A DNA stretch of 64,000 nt, taken from the NCBI GenBank assembly GCA_947651395.1, contig CANSYW010000004.1:1-64000 (forward strand), in the 5' to 3' direction. The notes beneath the pieces were generated by a model, which worked only from the letters and a program-made list of their open reading frames with translations, was not told the origin of the DNA and searched no databases. Every line of letters begins with the position of its first letter. Position 1 is the stretch's first letter. The position numbers were made by a program, and so were the translations under genes. The DNA comes from an uncultured Pseudoflavonifractor sp. GTDB taxonomy: Bacteria > Bacillota > Clostridia > Oscillospirales > Oscillospiraceae. Positions 58,847 to 64,000 of this stretch are shown in pieces.

Positions 58847-59352
58847 GCTATATCTTTGTGCTGGATACGAAGCGGTGTATCGGCTGCGGGGCCTGCGCCG
58901 TGGCCTGTATGGATCAGAACGATCTGGAGCCCCGGCAGGGGGATCCGGTTTTCCGCCGATGCTTTACGGTGGAAAAGGGGGAGAATAAGTATGACCCTGT
59001 GACCTATATGTCCATGAGCTGTATGCACTGTAAGGACGCGCCCTGTATTCAGGGCTGTCCCTCCGGGTGCCTGAAAAAGGATCCGGAGACCGGCTTTACC
59101 GTCTATGACAACACCAACTGCATCGGCTGCCACTCCTGCGCCATGGCCTGTCCCTTTGCCGCGCCGGGCTTTGGCCGGGAGGGGAAGATGGTCAAGTGCG
59201 ACGGCTGTATTGAGCGGGTCCGCCAGGGCCTGCAGCCTGCCTGTGTCAAAGTCTGCCCCTATCAGGCCCTGTCTCTGGTATCTCAGGAGGAGTTTGAACA
59301 AAGGAACCGGGAGAAAAAGGCGCGATTGCTGGCATATACGGCCCTGATCTGA
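58843..59352 (+). CDS. 4Fe-4S dicluster ferredoxin subunit
   Basis: CIGCGACAVACMDQN, CMHCKDAPCIQGCP, CIGCHSCAMACPFAAP, CDGCIERVRQGLQPACVKVCP. Confidence 0.94.
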   Translation: MSYIFVLDTKRCIGCGACAVACMDQNDLEPRQGDPVFRRCFTVEKGENKYDPVTYMSMSCMHCKDAPCIQGCPSGCLKKDPETGFTVYDNTNCIGCHSCAMACPFAAPGFGREGKMVKCDGCIERVRQGLQPACVKVCPYQALSLVSQEEFEQRNREKKARLLAYTALI

Positions 59353-59501
59353 TCAGACGTCCCAACGATAAGGGACGGCGATTTCCACGTTGTGTTCCGG
59401 AAAGGCCGGCGGCGGTGCTTTCCGACACGTTGTTAGCACATCCCCAGCAGAGCACGAAGTTCCATACGGCCCCAAAACAAAAAACCAAGGAGGAAGAAAA
59501 A

Positions 59502-60593
59502 ATGAAAAAGATCCTTACCCTCACGTTGTCTGTGGCCATGACAGTGTCCCTGCTCGCCGGATGCGGCGGCTTTGGCTCCGGTCAGAAAACGACCCCCGCA
59601 CCCGCCGCCTCCCAGGGACAGGGAGGACAGCAGACCGAGGCAGCTGACTATCCCACCGCCGAAAAGCCCCTCACCGTCAAGCTGGGTTATTCCGCACCCC
59701 CCAACTCCATTACCGACGTAAACTTCCAGATGTATGCCGAGGCCGTAAAAGAGGGCACCGGCGGCGCCGTGCTCTTTGAGCTCTATCCCAACAGCCAGCT
59801 GGGCAACGAGACGGTGATGATGGAGGGGGTCCTGAGCGGCACCATTGAGGCGGCCGCCCTGAGCGCCAACACCATGGCCACCGCCGTGCCTGAGATGAAC
59901 GCCCTGTGCCTGCCCTTCCTGGTGCCCACCTATCAGGACTTCTGGAACATTGTCACCAACGAGGAGTTCCGGGAGGGGATGAACAAGGTACTGCTTCCCA
60001 AGGGAGTCGAGTTCCTCACCACCAGCACCACTGCCCCCCGGGCCGTTACCACCAAGAACCCCATGCGTACCCCGGAGGATTTTAAGGGGCAGAAGATCCG
60101 GGTCATGGACGGCAATATCTATACCGATATTTTTGCCACCTTCGGCTGCGGCACCACCGTAATGCCCTTCCCCGAGTGCTATGCCGGCCTCCAGCAGGGC
60201 GTGATCGACGGTCTTGACGTGGATCTGGGTATGAGCGTGTCCATGAAGTTCTTTGAGGTGGCCAAGTACCACACCGATACCAACCACGTGTTCCACGCCA
60301 CCTGCGTTGTGATCAACAACGGCGTGATGTCCAAGCTCTCTGAGGAGCAGAAGACGGTGCTGCGTGACAGCGCCAGCGTCATCTGGGACACCGGTCTGGA
60401 GCGCATGGAGGCTGATTTTGCCGATAAGGCGGCCAAGGCCGCGGAGATGGACGTGGAGCTCATCCATCTGGATGAGGCCGAGCGGGCCGTTTTCCGTGAG
60501 GCCTGCCAGCCCGTTTACGACAAGTATAAGGATATTATCGGCGAGGAGTTCTACAATTGGTATACGGAGCTGGTGGCGTCCAAGATCGCCTGA
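59502..60593 (+). CDS. TRAP transporter DctP-like solute-binding lipoprotein
   Basis: Lipobox SLLAGCGG; GQKIRVMDGNIYTDIFATFGCGTTVMPFPECYAGLQQGVIDGLD. Confidence 0.93.
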   Translation: MKKILTLTLSVAMTVSLLAGCGGFGSGQKTTPAPAASQGQGGQQTEAADYPTAEKPLTVKLGYSAPPNSITDVNFQMYAEAVKEGTGGAVLFELYPNSQLGNETVMMEGVLSGTIEAAALSANTMATAVPEMNALCLPFLVPTYQDFWNIVTNEEFREGMNKVLLPKGVEFLTTSTTAPRAVTTKNPMRTPEDFKGQKIRVMDGNIYTDIFATFGCGTTVMPFPECYAGLQQGVIDGLDVDLGMSVSMKFFEVAKYHTDTNHVFHATCVVINNGVMSKLSEEQKTVLRDSASVIWDTGLERMEADFADKAAKAAEMDVELIHLDEAERAVFREACQPVYDKYKDIIGEEFYNWYTELVASKIA

Positions 60594-60610
60594 TGGGAGG
60601 TTTCTGAGCC

Positions 60611-61108
60611 ATGAGCGTTATGAAAAAGCTCTATGACCTGTTATGTGGCTTTGAAAAAGTGTTTTTCAGCGTACTGTTTCTCTTCCTGTCCTTTGCCATT
60701 GTGGCCGAGGTCCTCATGCGGAAGATGACGGCCAACGGGTTCCCATGGCTGGAGGAGCTGTGCCGGTATTCCTTTATTGTGGTCTCCTTCCTGGGCAGCA
60801 GCATTGCCGTCACCTCGGATGAGCACCCCAGAATGACGGCGCTGCACTCTGTGGTGGGGCCCAGGGCCAGGCTGGTGCTGATCCTTGTGTCTGACGTTAT
60901 CTGCACGCTGTTTTTTGCCTATATGATCCCCTTTGCCCTTCAACAGACGGGCAACTCCTACCTGATGGGAACGCTGACCTCCACGATCCAGCTGCCCTTG
61001 TTCATCTTTTTCGCGGTGGTGCCCCTGGCCTTCGCGGGGATGATCGTGCGCTACTGCTTCCGGATGTGGGAGACGGTAAAAAAGCTGAGAGGAGGGGCTG
61101 AGACATGA
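60611..61108 (+). CDS. TRAP transporter small permease, DctQ-like
   Basis: 4 TM; FPWLEELCRYSFIVVSFLGSSIAV. Confidence 0.9.
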   Translation: MSVMKKLYDLLCGFEKVFFSVLFLFLSFAIVAEVLMRKMTANGFPWLEELCRYSFIVVSFLGSSIAVTSDEHPRMTALHSVVGPRARLVLILVSDVICTLFFAYMIPFALQQTGNSYLMGTLTSTIQLPLFIFFAVVPLAFAGMIVRYCFRMWETVKKLRGGAET

Positions 61109-62373
61109 TCGTGATCGCGCTGTTTTTCCTGCTGCTGGTGCTGGGCCTTCCCATTGGCTTTATCATTCTCATGTCGGCCACCGCGGGTGTGGCCACCACC
61201 ACCTCCACCTCAATGCTCATTGTAATCCAGCAGCTGTTCGGAGGACTCAATAACTCCGTACTGCTGGCCATCCCCTTCTTTATCATCGCCGGAAACCTGG
61301 CGGCCAAGGGAGAGACCTCAGGGCACCTGATCAAGGTGATGAACGTTCTCTTCGGCCGGATCAAGGGCGGCCCGGTGATCGCGGCCATCTTCGCCTGCAC
61401 CTTCTTCGCCGCCATTTCAGGCTCCAGCGTGGCCACCATTGTGGCCATCGGCAGTATCATGATCCCCGGACTGATCAAGGCGGGCTATCCGGAGAAGCTG
61501 GCCATCGGCGTCATCTGCGCGGCGGGCTCCATCGGGATCCTGATCCCGCCCAGCAGTCCCATGATCTCCATCTGTGTGGCCATGGAGACCTCTGTGGGCA
61601 AGCAGTTTATGGCGGGCTTTATTCCCGGTGTACTGCTGGCCATCGCCTGGAGCGCCTATGTCTGGCTGGTATCCCGGAAGCACAACTACGGCACCACCGA
61701 GACCTACACCAGGCAGGAGGTCAAAACGATCCTCATCAAGGCCATCCCTGCCCTCATCTTCCCGGTGATCGTGCTGGGCTCCATCTATACCGGCTGGGCC
61801 ACCGCCACTGAGGCCTCGGCCATCTCTGTGGTCTATGTTCTGTTTATTGAGATATTCATCTACCGCACCCTGGACTTCAAGGCGCTGCCCACCGTAGTTT
61901 ATAAGGCGCTGGTCACCTCGGCCACCGTGACCATCGTGATTGGCTGCGCCAAGGTGTTGGACTGGCTGGTGACGGTCAACCAGATCCCCTCCATGATCGT
62001 GGAGTTCCTGACCACGTATGTCAATTCCCCCATTCTCTTTATCCTGCTGATCAACCTGATCTTTATCGTGGCCGGGTGCTTCATGAACCTGATCTCCCTG
62101 GTGGTCATTCTCAGTCCCATTCTGATGCCCGCCCTGGCCTATTTCGGAGTGGATCCCATCCACTTCGGCATCATCGCCATCATGAACGCCCAGATCGGCT
62201 TTGTCACACCCCCCTTCGGCACCAATCTGTTCGTCACCATGAACATCTCCGACCGGTCCCTGGGACAGGTCAGCAGAGCTACCATGCCCTTTACCATAAT
62301 CCTGTTGCTGTTGACCGTCCTCTTTTCCTTCGTGCCCCAGATCTCCCTGTGGCTGCCCAGTATGATGAAATAG
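61105..62373 (+). CDS. TRAP transporter large permease, DctM-like
   Basis: FAAISGSSVATIVAIGSIMIPGLIKAGYPEKLAIGVICAAGSIGILIPPSSPMI. Confidence 0.95.
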   Translation: MIVIALFFLLLVLGLPIGFIILMSATAGVATTTSTSMLIVIQQLFGGLNNSVLLAIPFFIIAGNLAAKGETSGHLIKVMNVLFGRIKGGPVIAAIFACTFFAAISGSSVATIVAIGSIMIPGLIKAGYPEKLAIGVICAAGSIGILIPPSSPMISICVAMETSVGKQFMAGFIPGVLLAIAWSAYVWLVSRKHNYGTTETYTRQEVKTILIKAIPALIFPVIVLGSIYTGWATATEASAISVVYVLFIEIFIYRTLDFKALPTVVYKALVTSATVTIVIGCAKVLDWLVTVNQIPSMIVEFLTTYVNSPILFILLINLIFIVAGCFMNLISLVVILSPILMPALAYFGVDPIHFGIIAIMNAQIGFVTPPFGTNLFVTMNISDRSLGQVSRATMPFTIILLLLTVLFSFVPQISLWLPSMMK

Positions 62374-62460
62374 CAAGCCGGATCGCAGACCGGGGCAGCC
62401 CGTCTGCTCCCGGAGGAGGAAGCGGGCCGCCACGGCACAAAACAAAAAGGAGTTTTTGCT

Positions 62461-63873
62461 ATGGCCTTCCAAGATCCCACCCTTTCCACCCACTACACAC
62501 AGACCCTGGCCGAGTACGCCTGGAATTTGAAATATGAAGATCTGCCCGACGAGGTGGTGGAGCGGGCCAAGTGCATTTTGATCCACACCTTCGGCGCCGC
62601 CCTGGCCTCCAGCGGGGTGGACATGTCCCGCAAGGCCATTGAGACGGGCAAGGCCTTCAACGGCGGCGCCGGCGGCGGAGCCACCGCCTGGATCGACGGC
62701 GCGCCCCTGTCCATGGCCAACGCTGCCTTTGTCAACGGCACCCTGTCCGATATGCTGGACTGGGAGGACTGTGCCTGGACGGGCCATCCCGCCGCCGGGG
62801 TAATCCCGGTGGCCTGGGCGGTGGCCGAGGCGCAGAAGAAAAGCGGCAAGGATCTCATCACCGCCATTGTGGCCGCCTATGAGGTCTATACCCGGATCGC
62901 CATGGCGGTTCAGGATCCCAAGGGTCAGGAGGCGGGACATGGCTGGGGACTGGTGAGCTGGCAGATCTTCGGGGCCATTATCCCCGCCTGTAAGCTGCTG
63001 GATCTGGACGCGGAGCAGATCAACCAGGCCATCGGCTTCGGCACCTCCTGCAGTACCATTCCCGCCAGTCTGCACAACACCACCATGTCGGACGCCTATC
63101 ACTATGAGCACGGCTTCCGGGCCCACAGCGGCGTGGCCATCGCCCACGCGGTGAAAAACGGGGTGATGAACTATAAGAACGCCCTGGACTACAAGACGGC
63201 CTACGCCATCCACATGACCCCTGACGAGGCCCCCGAGTGGTACACCCGGGATCTGGGCAAGCGGTGGCTCATCATGGAGACCCTGCTCAAGCACTGGCCC
63301 GCCAATATGTGGGTGCAGACCCCGGTGGAGCTGGCCCATGTGCTCACCGAGAAGTATCAGCTCAAGCCTGAGGAGATCCAGGAGATCATCATCGACCCGC
63401 CCACCGCCAAGCGGATGGCCTTTGCCCCCGACGGCTATACCTCTCTGACCCACGCCCAGTTCTCCATCCCCTACGCGGTCTCGGTGGCCATCCACCATCC
63501 CCGGCCCGGCGCCTATTGGTACAGCCCCGAAAATATGACCGACCCCAGCATTCTTGAGCTGGCCGGAAAGGTCCATGCCGGCCCCAGCCAGCAGCACACC
63601 CTTCGGGGCTCCTTTAAGCTGATGCAGGACGGCAGCTATCCCATGAAGACCCTCACCGTCATCACCAAGGACGGCCGGATCCTGTCCGAGAGCATGGACC
63701 GCCATCCCGGCCACCCTTACAACATGATGACCCGGGAGGAGCTGGGAGAGCGTTTCCTTCTCCAGTCGGAGGGGGTACACGACCGGGAAAAGGCGGAAAA
63801 GGCGCTGGCGGCCTTCTGGGATGTGGAAAACTGTCCCGACGTCTCCGCCCTGGCCCATTTCCTGCACCGGTGA
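62461..63873 (+). CDS. MmgE/PrpD family protein (copy 2)
   Basis: FVNGTLSDMLDWEDCAWTGHPAAGVIPVAWA; DLGKRWLIMETLLKHWPANMWVQTP almost identical to copy 1. Confidence 0.92.
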   Translation: MAFQDPTLSTHYTQTLAEYAWNLKYEDLPDEVVERAKCILIHTFGAALASSGVDMSRKAIETGKAFNGGAGGGATAWIDGAPLSMANAAFVNGTLSDMLDWEDCAWTGHPAAGVIPVAWAVAEAQKKSGKDLITAIVAAYEVYTRIAMAVQDPKGQEAGHGWGLVSWQIFGAIIPACKLLDLDAEQINQAIGFGTSCSTIPASLHNTTMSDAYHYEHGFRAHSGVAIAHAVKNGVMNYKNALDYKTAYAIHMTPDEAPEWYTRDLGKRWLIMETLLKHWPANMWVQTPVELAHVLTEKYQLKPEEIQEIIIDPPTAKRMAFAPDGYTSLTHAQFSIPYAVSVAIHHPRPGAYWYSPENMTDPSILELAGKVHAGPSQQHTLRGSFKLMQDGSYPMKTLTVITKDGRILSESMDRHPGHPYNMMTREELGERFLLQSEGVHDREKAEKALAAFWDVENCPDVSALAHFLHR

Positions 63874-64000
63874 GCGGATCAAAGATCGGGCTGATCTTTC
63901 CGGCGGGAGGCAGAAAGAGCCCTGAGGAGGAGATCGGGCGTTACCTGCCGGAGGATATGGCCCTGATATCCCATCAGATCCGATTTGATCAGATCAGCCC
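63870..64000 (+). CDS. Truncated CDS, maleate-isomerase/AMDase-like N-terminus (second copy), runs off window
   Basis: GTG start overlapping upstream TGA: (M)SGSKIGLIFPAGGRKSPEEEIGRYLPEDMALISHQIRFDQIS, similar in layout to IGLIMPSSGTNPEHEFHQYAPEGV at 52140. Confidence 0.55.
   Translation, partial: MSGSKIGLIFPAGGRKSPEEEIGRYLPEDMALISHQIRFDQIS

Noticed and set aside
61417-63882. 821-aa minus-strand ORF over DctM and PrpD-2
   Set aside because: Antisense shadow; low-complexity His/Gly-rich product; both sense genes have strong motifs.
1-64000. CRISPR arrays, tRNA/rRNA genes, IS elements or prophage
   Set aside because: No regularly spaced repeats, cloverleaf or rRNA sequence, transposase or integrase motifs were recognised.

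Overview
Chromosomal window from a GC-rich, Gram-positive-type Firmicute. I infer Oscillospiraceae/Clostridia-like from the gene content and order; this was not tested. Contents from left to right: (i) an rlmA-type methyltransferase, an SLH/transglutaminase secreted protein, an ABC-F ATPase, metG and a membrane-anchored XRE regulator; (ii) the complete S10-spc-alpha ribosomal protein region (rpsJ to rplQ, 9.6-26 kb), with a consensus promoter, a long attenuator-bearing leader and three unexpectedly structured intergenic inserts; (iii) a non-canonical dlt-like cell-envelope acylation operon (26.2-35.6 kb): secreted VCBS protein, DltA-like ligase, carrier protein, GNAT, MBOAT (DltB-like), SGNH (DltD-like), an untracked 47-aa DltX-like microprotein ending in FIYEGF, then an LTA-synthase-like protein; (iv) a fused TRAP/TAXI transporter, a nucleotidyltransferase, a ParB-like/BMP fusion and a metallophosphoesterase; (v) a candidate yybP-ykoY (Mn2+) riboswitch with a terminator, upstream of a Na/Pi-cotransporter-like gene; (vi) a two-component system divergent from an MMPL exporter and its coiled-coil partner, with OmpR/PhoB-like direct repeats between them; (vii) a LysR-linked catabolic island (51-64 kb, running off the window) with a maleate-isomerase/AMDase-like enzyme, an opine-dehydrogenase-like protein, two MmgE/PrpD paralogs, a FAD/molybdopterin/ferredoxin redox module and a DctPQM TRAP transporter. 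No CRISPR array, rRNA, tRNA or convincing transposon was seen. All family calls come from reading the translations; no database search was run.
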